Position numbers and translations under genes: made by a program
The notes under the pieces: generated by a model
Told to the model about the DNA's origin: nothing
What the model saw: the letters and a program-made list of their open reading frames with translations, nothing else
Database searches by the model: none
Assembly (NCBI GenBank): GCA_013398955.1
Contig: VWPU01010346.1
Location: 18,942-82,941, forward strand
Origin: Callaeas wilsoni
Taxonomy: Eukaryota > Chordata > Aves > Passeriformes > Callaeidae
Reading direction: 5' to 3'
DNA: 64,000 bases
Part shown: piece by piece, positions 39,301 to 48,058 of the stretch
Position numbering within the stretch: the stretch's first letter is position 1
Layout of the letters: every line of letters starts with the position of its first letter

Positions 39301-42300
39301 CGGCCAGGCATCCTGCCAGGCATCCCCCCAGCTCCTCACCATGGTACAGGGGGTGCCCCCAGCCTTGCTGTCCTGTGCCACTGCTCAGTGTCCCCCGCTG
39401 GGCTCCACTGGGCTTTCCAGCTCTCAGTGTCACCTCTCGGGCAGGGACACCTGTGTCCTTGGCTGGGGGGCAACAGGCACGTTCCCGGGGCAGGGAGGAG
39501 TCAGAAGTGGGGACTGCAGCCAAAGCCTCCCCTGGGCCAGGGCAGGTGTGCAGGTGAGCACAAACACACCTGGGTACAAAGCTTGCCATCACCAGTACCC
39601 AAACCCAGCACTGGAATTGCCCAACAAGCTGAAAAATTCTTTAATTTCCTCTGGCAGAGTGCTGCTGGCTTTGATGAGATGGCAGCTCCCACCTCCTCCT
39701 ATGAGAAAACAAGACCCCTGGAGGCAGGTGAGACCTGAGTACCAGCCCTGGACTTAGGAAGCTGTGGGCCTCACAATCCCTCCATGGCAGTATGCTGGCA
39801 GGTGTGTGCTGTGGTGGGATGGAGGTTTAACTTGTGCTGGAGGGCAGGAAAAGGTGGCTGAACTGCAAGTTTCTCTGGAAGAGGCAGAGGTCTGGGTTTC
39901 TCCTGGATGCTTGGGGTGGTGGAAGGAAGACGTAGGGCTGGGTCAATCAGCTGTCTCCTCACAGGAGCTTCTACTGGCACCAGCAGCCTGCGGTCACGGT
40001 TTGAACACATGGCCAAGTCGGCAGAGGAGGAGAGCAGAAGGCAGGCAGAGGAGGAGCGGGTGAGGCGGCAGGCCCGGGAGCATCAGGTGGCTCGGCAGCA
40101 GGTGAGCCAGGGCTGTCTTGCCGTGTCCTCTAAGGTTCATGACACAGACTTTTCCTCAGAGCCGTGCAGCTCCATGTCCTTCTATCTGATCTTTTGAGGG
40201 TAACCTCCTGCCTAAACTGCTTCCCTGCATCTGCCAAGAATGCTCACTGAGCTTCACAGTTCTCACTGGACTTTCCTTTTCAGCACACCAAACATTCGTA
40301 TAAGGACATACCTGCACCCAACCATGGCGCCTGTGCTCTGGCGCCTGAAAACAGTGTGGTTACTCCTCCCCAGCACTGCTCTCCCAGCAGTCTGTATGTG
40401 GGATGCATCCCAGCAAACTGGAGATGGCACCCAGCCCCCGTGTTTACCTGCCTTCCCACCTGGTGCTGTTCCTGCACTCCGAGGGCAGACGGGTGTTAAC
40501 AGTGAAGCTGTACCCCTCCCCCTTCCCCCCTACCAGTGTGCTCCTCTTCACAGCTGCCCTGTCATTGTCACCAGCCTGTGAGTGCCCAGGCCCAGAGCAG
40601 GTTTGTAGGTGGAGGAGGATGTTCTGAGTTGCTCTGTCGGGAATGTTAACAGCCATTGTTCTGGACTCATTCAAAGGGACTGAGGGGTCTGATGGCTTTT
40701 CTCCAGCAGGAAATCCCACCGAGAGAGAAGGAGCGCACTGGGGCAGCCCCTCCAGCCATGCCAGCAAGGGTACCCAGGAGCACTGCTGGGAACCACCCCG
40801 TGTCACCAGGAGAACAGGTGCCAAGGCAGCCTGGGAGAGCTGGCAAGGGGAGCAGGCAGAGGGGATTGCACCTGAGAAGGGCTGTGCTTTATGGGCAGCC
40901 CTGCAGGAAGATGTGGAGCACAGCCACAGCATGTGAGAGGCTTTGGAAGGATAAAGGGGGAGCATTAGGATGGGGATGGGATATGGCTGTACAGCACCTG
41001 ACCCTGTGGGACAAGCTCTGGGAGTGGGTCAGTGCAGTGGCACTACCATGGGCTGTAGTGAAGTATGAACAGAGTTCAAACACTTGAGTCCTGATGGTCT
41101 CCAGAGCAATCCCAGCTGCTGGCTCAGCATGGCCTGAGTAGCTCAGCTGTTTTCCTGGTGTGCAGGGGATGATGCTCCATTTGTGTCTTGGCAGCAGTAA
41201 AGGGGCTGCCTTGTGTCAGCTGCTGGGAGTCAGGGAAGAGCTGCATGTGGTGGGTGCTTTGCAGGTGACTTTCCTGTCACTTTCCCACCTCATGGCAGGA
41301 AGCCAAAAGGGAGGATGAAGAAGTACCACCCACTTTGCCACCAAGGCCAGCAGATCTGGATGTAGAGCTATGCAAGGTCCCCAGCCAGGGTCAGCCCACC
41401 TACAGTATAAGTTTGGATGTTGGTGGAGACTATGAAGAGCTGCCAGAGCCCTCTGACTACTGTGACAGTACCAGTGGAGGTGCTGACTATGAGGAGCTGC
41501 TAGGCCCACTGGGAAAGCTGGATCCCATCTATGACGATGGAGGAGATGGAGGTGAAGACTATGAGGTGATCCTTCCTCAAGAGCCCAGACAGAGCCAGCC
41601 CCACCTGGGTGAGTACTGATGGAAGAGCCCGTATCTTGGGGAGCTTGTACCTGTCCACTCACATCACTGGAGGTATGGGACAAACTCAAGAGGGAATTTT
41701 TATCCTGAAGTCTACTGTGGTCAGCATAGCAGCTCCTGATGATGGAGACTTGGTTGTGTCCCACTCCTCTGCCCAGCTCTAAAGGTGCAGATGAGCTTCA
41801 TGGGATGCCAGACCAGACAGCAGGAATCTGTTGGATTGGGGTCTGAGCAGGAGGCTGCCACAGGCTTGGGAGAAGCTAGATGTGGACCAAAGCTCTTGCT
41901 GCAGTTTCCTGGCAAGCAGCTGCCAGTGCTGCACTGGGGCCTGGGGGTGCCTCTGGTTCAGCCCAGTCCTCCCACAGCTGGTGTTCCCAAGACCTGCTCT
42001 GGTGGAGTCTCCTGGTGTGAGGAGTGTGGGTAGCCTTTGTCGAAGCACAGGAGCAAACTGCGTGGGCCGCTGTCAGTGCTTCCATCACAGCTTTGCTGGT
42101 ACTGGAGATGGCAAGTGAAGAGGTTGGAGTTATTCCCAGCCTTTTTCTTGGGAGAGGAGCGTGAAAGATCAAGACCCAACTGTCTCCTTGAAGAAGGGGA
42201 GGGAAGTCACACCTTACTTTGGGCTGTGGTACACCTCTCCATGTTGACAGGGTTTGGATGTGCTTCCCCAGATCTGGGCTGGAGGGTGACACTGACCAGG

Positions 42301-43351
42301 ACTGTGTGGCTGCTTCAGCTTGTGTCTCATCTGTCTGTCCTGTGTTCTGCAGGGAACACGGACAGTGCCTACGAGGGGCAGAACCCCGGGATGTGCGCAG
42401 TGGCTCTCTACGATTACCAAGGAGGTGGGTCTGCCCTCAGGGCTTAGGGGAAGGCTCTGTGCTCCGCCAAGGCTGTGCAGCAGGGACATGGGAGTTCACC
42501 ACATCAGCCGTGGGGAAAAGACTGTGACTTGGTGGTTTAAATTTCTTCCTCCTGGGAAGCAGAATGAGACCTGGCTTAGGAACTGTCATGGTTTAGGAAT
42601 GATATCCTCCAATTAAGTACTCCCAGTAAAAAAAAACATGCATCACTTCCCCTCTCCAACTGGAGGCACAGAAAGGCAAAGACCACAGATTGAGATAAGA
42701 ACAATTTACTGGAAACAGCAATAAGAAAGTGAACAGTAACAGCAACAATATTAATAACAAAAGATATAAGAAAAGAAATTATTCACTCAGGAAAACACCC
42801 AACAATAGACAATATTGGATGGCTCCCTCCACCACATTTTCTCAACCAGAAGGAACCCTGTGTTCCTCAGAATCGAGAGTCCCTTTCCCCCACCCCTGGC
42901 AATGACATGAGGTGGTATAGAATAACCTCTGTGTCTTGGCCATGGCCCCTCCCAGCTACTGCAAAAAATTAGCCTTGTCCTGGCCCAAACCAGAACAGGA
43001 GCAGAGAAATGTCATCTTTCACCTGTGAGGTGTTGCTCTTTCCCTGCTTTATCTGTGCTACTGGATGGGGGTTGGGTGAGGTAAACTCTTGGGGATTATC
43101 AGAGCACTTGTTCTGTCTTCTCCTGCCTGGGGGAGGGTGGGAGGAGCAATGTGAACCAGCTCTCTCTGGGGTTCTCTTTGCATTGTGACTGTCTTTTCTT
43201 GACAATTTTTGCAGATGGAGATGATGAGATTTCTTTTGATCCTGATGACACAATCACACACATTGAGATGGTGGATGAAGGCTGGTGGCGGGGACAGTGC
43301 CACGGCAGAGTCGGCCTCTTCCCAGCAAATTATGTGAAGCTTCTGCAATGA
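30226..43351 (+). CDS. HCLS1: HCLS1 (HS1, haematopoietic cortactin-like protein), 14 coding exons
   Basis: HS1 is the leukocyte cortactin homologue: it binds Arp2/3 and F-actin, is phosphorylated by Syk/Src kinases after antigen-receptor signalling and recruits partners through its SH3 domain (family knowledge). Exons: 30226-30309, 31495-31568, 32223-32352, 33611-33721, 34101-34155, 36058-36168, 36789-36899, 37520-37575, 39658-39727, 39965-40101, 40710-40817, 41299-41608, 42353-42424, 43215-43351. They total 1,566 nt = 521 aa plus stop, against 486 aa in human. Order: N-terminus with [10 protein letters not shown] (Arp2/3-binding acidic type), four full and one half cortactin repeats, Glu/Arg-rich helix, Pro-rich linker, DYEEL and DYEVI tyrosine motifs, SH3. 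VDEGWWRG, the CHG tripeptide and NYVKLL identify HCLS1 rather than CTTN. The position directly downstream of GOLGB1 agrees with mammals. Confidence 0.95.
31245..31960. promoter_or_regulatory. CpG-island-like segment within HCLS1
   Basis: Abrupt rise in G+C and CpG density around the second coding exon of HCLS1, unlike the AT-rich sequence just upstream (30,850-31,230). Could be an internal promoter or simply a GC-rich exon neighbourhood. Confidence 0.6.
31495..31568 (+). CDS. HCLS1: HCLS1 exon in CpG-rich segment
   Basis: Acceptor CGCCCCGCAG ends at 31494; donor GTGAGT at 31569. Reads [19 protein letters not shown], the conserved HS1/cortactin block, ending in a split Asp codon. Confidence 0.94.
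32223..32352 (+). CDS. HCLS1: HCLS1 exon: [12 protein letters not shown] and start of cortactin repeat 1
   Basis: Acceptor CTGTCTCCAG ends at 32222; donor GTAACA at 32353. Contains [20 protein letters not shown] then the first half-repeat ending DRMDK. Confidence 0.95.
32603..32684. repeat. 41-bp tandem duplication in HCLS1 intron
   Basis: Two nearly identical copies of a 41-bp unit (AAGCCTGCTGCATAACAATT...) start at 32603 and 32644, differing at one clear position (C/G). Confidence 0.9.
33611..33721 (+). CDS. HCLS1: HCLS1 exon: end of repeat 1, start of repeat 2
   Basis: 111 nt, phase 0. Acceptor CTCCTCTCAG ends at 33610; donor GTGTGT at 33722. Contains [19 protein letters not shown]. Confidence 0.94.
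34101..34155 (+). CDS. HCLS1: HCLS1 exon: end of repeat 2, GC donor
   Basis: Acceptor CTTGTTCCAG ends at 34100. Reads [18 protein letters not shown] plus one base. The only donor at the required position is AAAG|GCAAGT, a GC-AG intron start (34156). The next exon supplies AT, completing Asp. Confidence 0.85.
36058..36168 (+). CDS. HCLS1: HCLS1 exon: cortactin repeat 3
   Basis: 111 nt, phase 1 in and out. Acceptor CACGTCAG ends at 36057; donor GTGAGC at 36169. [19 protein letters not shown] then [18 protein letters not shown]: a full 37-residue cortactin repeat. Confidence 0.95.
36187..36335 (+). repeat. G-rich minisatellite-like repeat in HCLS1 intron
   Basis: Degenerate units of the type GAGCTGGGGGAG/GAGGTGGGGGAG directly downstream of the repeat-3 exon. 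Many GGG runs on the coding strand give quadruplex potential. Confidence 0.75.
36789..36899 (+). CDS. HCLS1: HCLS1 exon: divergent extra cortactin repeat 4
   Basis: 111 nt, phase 1-1. The first half is canonical ([19 protein letters not shown]); the second half is divergent ([18 protein letters not shown]). The splice sites are weak: acceptor GACTGAAG with poor pyrimidine tract and donor GTTGGG. Being frame-neutral it could be skipped. This unit has no counterpart in the 3.5-repeat human HS1. Confidence 0.82.
37520..37575 (+). CDS. HCLS1: HCLS1 exon: final half cortactin repeat
   Basis: Acceptor TTTTTCCTTACAG ends at 37519; donor GTAAGA at 37576. Reads [19 protein letters not shown]. Confidence 0.95.
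39658..39727 (+). CDS. HCLS1: HCLS1 exon
   Basis: Acceptor CCTCTGGCAG ends at 39657; donor GTGAGA at 39728. [19 protein letters not shown] matches the end of the HS1 repeat region. Confidence 0.92.
39965..40101 (+). CDS. HCLS1: HCLS1 exon: charged helical region
   Basis: Acceptor GTCTCCTCACAG ends at 39964; donor GTGAGC at 40102. [19 protein letters not shown] and a run of E/R/Q residues form the helix after the repeats. Confidence 0.9.
40710..40817 (+). CDS. HCLS1: HCLS1 exon: Pro-rich linker
   Basis: Phase 0 on both sides; acceptor CTCCAGCAG (an alternative start at 40707 would add Gln); donor GTGCCA at 40818. The linker is poorly conserved so the exact ends are tentative. Confidence 0.6.
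41299..41608 (+). CDS. HCLS1: HCLS1 exon: SH3-ligand and tyrosine phosphorylation motifs
   Basis: Acceptor CTCATGGCAG ends at 41298; donor GTGAGT at 41609. It contains PPTLPPRP (polyproline), then acidic tyrosine motifs [22 protein letters not shown] and DYEVILPQ. Human HS1 carries comparable acidic Tyr motifs phosphorylated by Syk and Src-family kinases. Confidence 0.88.
42353..42424 (+). CDS. HCLS1: HCLS1 exon: start of SH3 domain
   Basis: Acceptor TGTTCTGCAG ends at 42352; donor GTGGGT at 42425. Ends with [10 protein letters not shown], the first SH3 strand (ALYDY motif). Confidence 0.94.
42584..42997 (-). mobile_element. Solo LTR (endogenous retrovirus type) in last HCLS1 intron
   Basis: A 414-bp block bounded by TG...CA with short inverted ends (TGTCATGGTTT at left, AAACCAGAACA at right). 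Flanks GGAAC (42579-42583) and GGAGC (42998-43002) look like a 5-bp target-site duplication with one mismatch. The minus strand is the likely sense strand because an A/T-rich polyadenylation-like region then lies towards its 3' end. No internal viral genes are present. Confidence 0.72.
43215..43351 (+). CDS. HCLS1: HCLS1 terminal exon: rest of SH3 domain
   Basis: Acceptor TTTTTGCAG ends at 43214; stop TGA at 43349-43351. Contains [23 protein letters not shown] and [11 protein letters not shown], the canonical SH3 ligand-pocket residues. Confidence 0.97.
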
Positions 43352-44558
43352 AATGAGCACAGTGCAAGCTGCTTCCTTCCAAACTTTTGCCTTTGTCTTG
43401 GTTTGACACTGGCCAAACACCAGGTACCCACAAAAGTCACTCACTCACCCTTCCCTGCCTCAGCTGGATAGAGGAGAGAAAAATTTAACGAAGGGTTCAT
43501 GAGTTGAGATAAAGACCAGGAGAAAACATTCCAAGGGTGAATGAAACAGGCTCAACTTAGAGGTATAAAGTGAATTTATTACTAACAGAATCAGAAGAGG
43601 CTAATGAAAAGTAAAACAAGCCCTTAAAGCACCTTTTATCTCCCCAGCCTCTCCCTCCTTCCCATCGACAGTGCAGGGAGACAGGGCATGGGGGTTTTGG
43701 TCAGTTCATCACCGAGATTTTCTTCCACTGCTCTGGGAGAGGAGTCCATCCTCTGTTAGACTGTGGGGTCCTTCCCACAGGAGACAGTTCTCCGTGAACT
43801 TCTCCAGCGTGGCTCCACTCTCATGAGCAGCAGCCAAACCACACCTGCTGCAACGTGAACTCCCCCCACGGGCACACAGTCCTCCCCAAAATGCTGCGAC
43901 GCAGGTCTCTCTTTCCACGGAGTGCAGTCCTCTAAGGACAGGCTGCTCCAGCTTGGGAGCAGGGCCCTGTCTTTCTTCCAGGTCTTCCGCTGGATCACAG
44001 CCTCCTCCAGGCATCTACCCGCTCCGGCATGGGCACCTCCCCCACGGGCTGCGGGTGGATCTCTGCATCCCCCGTGGATCTCCCGGGGCTGCAAGTGGAT
44101 CTCTGCATCCCCCTTGGGCCCATGGGCTGCAGGGGCACAGCTGCTTCACCACGGTCATCACCACTGCCTGCAGAGGAATCTCGGCTCCGGTGCCTGGAGC
44201 ACCTCCTCCCGCTCCTTCTCCCCTGACCTTGGTGTCTCCATGTTTCCCTCACATGTTCTCACCTCCTCTTCTCTGGCTTGAAAAAAAAAACCCAAACAAA
44301 ACTGTGCCCACTTTATTTTGATTTTCTTCTTAATATGTGATTCACAGAGGCAAGGAGTGGAGTGTATTGGTTTTGCACAGCCTGGTTTTTGGTAGTGGGG
44401 GGGCCACAGAGGCGGCTCCTGTGAGAAGCTGCTGGAAGCTTCCACCATGTCTGGCAGAGCCAATCCTTGATGGACATGCTGCTGGCCAAGGCTACGCCAA
44501 TTAGAGATGATGGTAACGCCTCTGTGATAACAGATTTAAGAAGAAAGTCAAAACAAAG

Positions 44559-44631
44559 TGGGGAGCAATTTGAATTCCAGCTAGAGAAGAGAAGNTGGGG
44601 AGCAATTTGAATTCCAGCTAGAGAAGAGAAG
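44559..44631. repeat. 36-bp direct duplication around an ambiguous base (assembly join)
   Basis: The 36 bases at 44559-44594 are repeated exactly at 44596-44631 with a single N at 44595 between them. This pattern is typical of two contigs overlapping but not merged. Confidence 0.9.
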
Positions 44632-45270
44632 GAGGTAAGAACGTGTGAGGGAAACAACATGGAGACACCAAGGTCAGGGGAGAAGGAGGAGGAGGAGGTG
44701 CTCCAGGGGCACCGGAGCCAAGATTCCTCTGCAGGTCATGGTGAGGACCATGGTGAAGCAGCTGTGCCCCTGCAGCCCATGGGCCCATGGGGGATGCAGA
44801 GATCCACCCGTGGGGGAGGTGCCCGTGCCAGAGCGGGTGGATGCCTGGAAGAGGCTGTGAGCCAGTGGCAGACCCGGAGGAGAGAGGAGCCCTGCTCCCA
44901 GGCTGGAGCAGCCTGTCCTTGGAGGACTGTGCCCCATGGAAGAGAGACCCACGTTGGCAGCAGGTTTGGGAGGACTGTGTGCCCATGGGAGGGGCTCACG
45001 TTGCGGCAGGTTTGGGAGGACTGCTGCTCATGAGAATGGACCCACATCGGAGAAGTTTATGGAGAACTGTCTCCTGTGGGAAGGACCCCATGGCATAGCA
45101 AAGACTCCCCTCCCTAAGTGAACAGAAAAAGATGTCAGGTGATGAACTGACCAAAACCCCCACCTTCTGCCTCCCTGGGATATCAGTAGGAAGGAGGGAG
45201 GGGTTGAGGGAAAAGAGGTGGTTTTCAGGGCTTATTTTACTTCTCATTATCCTCCTCTGACTTTGTTAGT

Positions 45271-45276
45271 AATAAA
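45271..45276 (+). promoter_or_regulatory. AATAAA in right LTR arm, candidate HCLS1 polyadenylation signal
   Basis: By eye, the first canonical AATAAA on the + strand after the HCLS1 stop; it lies about 1.9 kb downstream inside the LTR-like arm. Confidence 0.45.
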
Positions 45277-45456
45277 TTCACTTTATACTTCTAAGTTGAG
45301 CCTGTTTTGCCCTTGAAGTGTTTTCTCCCAGTCCTTATCTCAACTCATGAACCCTTCATTTAATTTTTTTTCCCTCCTCTGCCCAGCTGAGGCAGGGGAG
45401 GGTGAGTGAGTGACTTTTGTGGGTGCTTGGGGTTTGGCCAGTGTCAAACCACAACA

Positions 45457-47840
45457 GCCTCTCTCTACTTCAGCCTTTTGCATGTTATCAGCTTCATTTG
45501 GCTAAGCTTAGTATATCCACATTCAGAGAAATACCAAGGAGCAAACTGGCAGTGTCAGAGGGAATGTTTTGCCTTATGTCCAAGAGGATTTTGATTCCCA
45601 TCCACTTCCAGGTGGAAAAGGTGGGATGGTTTAAGAGCATATGAGTGCAGTATGAGGTGTCTCGTCTCTTCTATCTAGGCTGCCCCACCCATCAGCCAGC
45701 AAGCCTGCAGGAGTATGTCCTGTTCCCAGTGGGGCAATTCCCAGAGCAGAAATACCAAATCTAGTCCAGGCAAGGCAGAAGGGACGTGAGCTGTGGGACC
45801 TTTGTCAGTTGCTGTGGCCCTGGATCTCATCCTCATCAGGGGTCAGGGAAAATAGCACTGAGAAAGCCAAATTTGCGTTTGTTCCAAGGAAGGGTTTCCA
45901 TTTCTAGGATTAGCCATGTTTGGAGCGTGGAACAGAGAAATGTTGACGTGGTCTGTGGGCCCCTTTTGGGCACAGATGTGTCTGTCCCTGGGGGCTGTGC
46001 CCTCCCTCACAGCTTCTGCTCTGGCCTGGCTCAAATTGTGTCCCAGTGATTCTGTGATGGCTCATGTCCCCTGTGCCTGCTGGAGGCTCCTGAAAAGGCC
46101 CCCTGACTGTTCATCACAGGTGTGAGGAAAAGGCTGGGCAGTTGGGAAGCAGGACAGGAGGAAACATTTTATTGCTAATGTTTAAAACAGTTTTCAGAAC
46201 TGCAAAGCAAAGCCCTCCCTCAAGCCAGTACATTTAGGTGGATGTTCAGCTGTGGGAGTTGTTCCTCCATGGGATGCAGGTACCATCACAGCAGGAATAA
46301 ACCAGGGACAGCTGAGTAGAACAGCACCTGAAGGGCTGTGGGAACACACCTTGCTCACTGCCACTGCCAGTGGTGGGTGCAGAGGGTACCACTGGGACAC
46401 TAAAATTTGAGAGTTCAGTGTGGTTCGCAGGTGAGGTCTGAACCACTCAGCAGTTGACCAAGCCTGTACTACCTGGGCAAGAGTGTGGCATTCCAGCTCA
46501 GTGTTTGATCCTGGGAAAACCCACAGGCTGTGTCTGTCTCTCACAGGAAAGGTGCGTTGGGGTTCAGGTTAAAAATTGTCAATTGTAATGTAACTTTTCC
46601 AGAGGTTTCTTTTTTGAGTTTCTGGTCGGTTGGCTTTGAGATTTTTGTTTGGAGTGCTTTGATTTTCTTGTTTCTCTGCGGTAACTTCCCCAGTCTTTTT
46701 CCTTGTGCAGTTCCTGCTGTGTTTCCTGCTGTCCCTTTCCAGGGGCTGTTCAGAAAGGGGTTCATTGTTCAGACTCTGATGTGTCCAGTGATACTGGACT
46801 GAGGGTGTTTCAAGGACTTTTTAGAATCCAGAAGGGCATATAGCAAGGAGGGCTGAGGGGCTCACAGTCTGTCTGGGTAGGAGCAACAGCCCAAACCAAC
46901 AGGTGGGTTGCAGAAACATTTCTTTCCCTGAAGAGTAAATTCAGCATGTGTTGTGCACTAAGAAATGGCAAACTGCTCCCAAGAAGGCTGTGTGCCTCCT
47001 AGTCCCAGTTCTGACTCTCCAGTGGGTTTCTTTGGGAACAGATTGGATATTGCTGGGTATCTCTTGGTAACTGAGCTACAGATGAGCATGTTTGGGTCCA
47101 GCCAACGTGCAGCCAACGTAGGTGGTGTAACTGCAGGTGTGTGACCTGCCTGTGTCATCTCCCTTGCCCCAGTGAGCCCCTGCTCCTGGCTCTGCCACAG
47201 TGCTGGACACTGCTGTGCCTCATGTACAAACCTGCAGATTTGGCCACTGCCCCTACACCCACACAATCATTTGAGCTTGGACCCAGCTGCAGACCCCCAG
47301 CCAGCAGAGGTGACTGAAGCAGTGGCAGTAGCCCCACATCCCCAGCCAGTCCTCAGCCACTGTCACCCAGAGCCACGCCACACACAACAGCTGCACAGGG
47401 AAATTCCTCTGGCCATAAAGCAAAGCATTTCTGGTGAAGAGTTCAGTGCCACCAGCTCACAGCTCAGTGCTGAGACCTCCCTGTCTGACTGCAGCACTGA
47501 GGCCATGGGTGGCCTGTGCAAGCCGCTGTGCTTATGTACAAGGTGCTGCAGAGCCTCCCTGGCAGTCTGGGGAAACCCAGCAGACATTAGATTTAAAGCC
47601 AAGGCAGGTGGGGACGGTGGATGGTGTGACAGCCCCTCTGCCCAGGCCAGGTTTTGCAGTCCAAGGCACTGCCCTTGTTCTGCAGAGGGCCTGATTCAAG
47701 ACCTTGGGCAGCCCCAAGGCAGAGCTCGTGGCCATGCTCAGGGCCAGCACATGTCTGGTACCACATGAATTTGCCTTTTGCAGAGTTCCCTGGCAGTAGC
47801 ACAGCTGCAGCAGGTCCTATGCCGAGCTCAGCACATGGCA
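45457..47840. other. Intergenic sequence between HCLS1/LTR element and olfactory receptor
   Basis: No recognised gene. A minus-strand frame of 116 codons at 46194-46544 precedes a minus-strand AATAAA (46168-46173), and a + frame of 198 codons at 47172-47768 precedes a + AATAAA (47848-47853); neither product resembles a family I know. Confidence 0.4.
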
Positions 47841-47887
47841 TTTGGAAAATAAAGACAGAATCCTGGACCTGTAGCCTTGTTCCTGAC

Positions 47888-47893
47888 TTTATT
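47888..47893 (-). promoter_or_regulatory. Candidate polyadenylation signal for the olfactory receptor
   Basis: TTTATT on + (AATAAA on -), about 165 nt past the OR stop. It faces a + strand AATAAA at 47848-47853. Confidence 0.5.
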
Positions 47894-48058
47894 TTGCCAT
47901 TCTGCCATCAGTGATGTGCCAAGGGTGAGACGAGTGATGGCAGTGTGCCATGTGCTTGGGCTGGGAGCCCCAGGCATGCTGTGCTGTCATGGACGTCCCA
48001 CGGATGGACACTGCAGTGCCAGCGCCGTGTCGGCAGCCTGTCGCAGCCTTGGCACTGC

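Larger units (their letters stand above)
43394..45456. mobile_element. Inverted pair of LTR-like arms (2.06 kb) immediately 3' of HCLS1
   Basis: The left arm (43394 to about 44290) and right arm (about 44620 to 45456) are highly similar reverse complements. The outer ends are TGTCTTGGTTTGACACTGGC and its near-complement GTGTCAAACCACAACA; flanks GCCTT and GCCTC suggest a 4-5-bp target-site duplication around the whole unit. Each arm carries an AATAAA-type signal pointing outward (right arm 45271-45276). The left arm has an extra about 300 bp near the centre (44290-44594). Reading frames in the arms are not recognisable as viral genes. Conventional ERVs have direct, not inverted, LTRs. Confidence 0.75.

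Noticed and set aside
30226..43351. Alternative identity as CTTN (cortactin)
   Set aside because: SH3 residues ([17 protein letters not shown]), repeat sequence and the GOLGB1 neighbour favour HCLS1; cortactin has 6.5 repeats in its main form.
43922..44986. Frames of 100-124 codons in both arms of the inverted element
   Set aside because: The same low-complexity frames appear in both arms by repeat symmetry; no gag, pol or env motifs.
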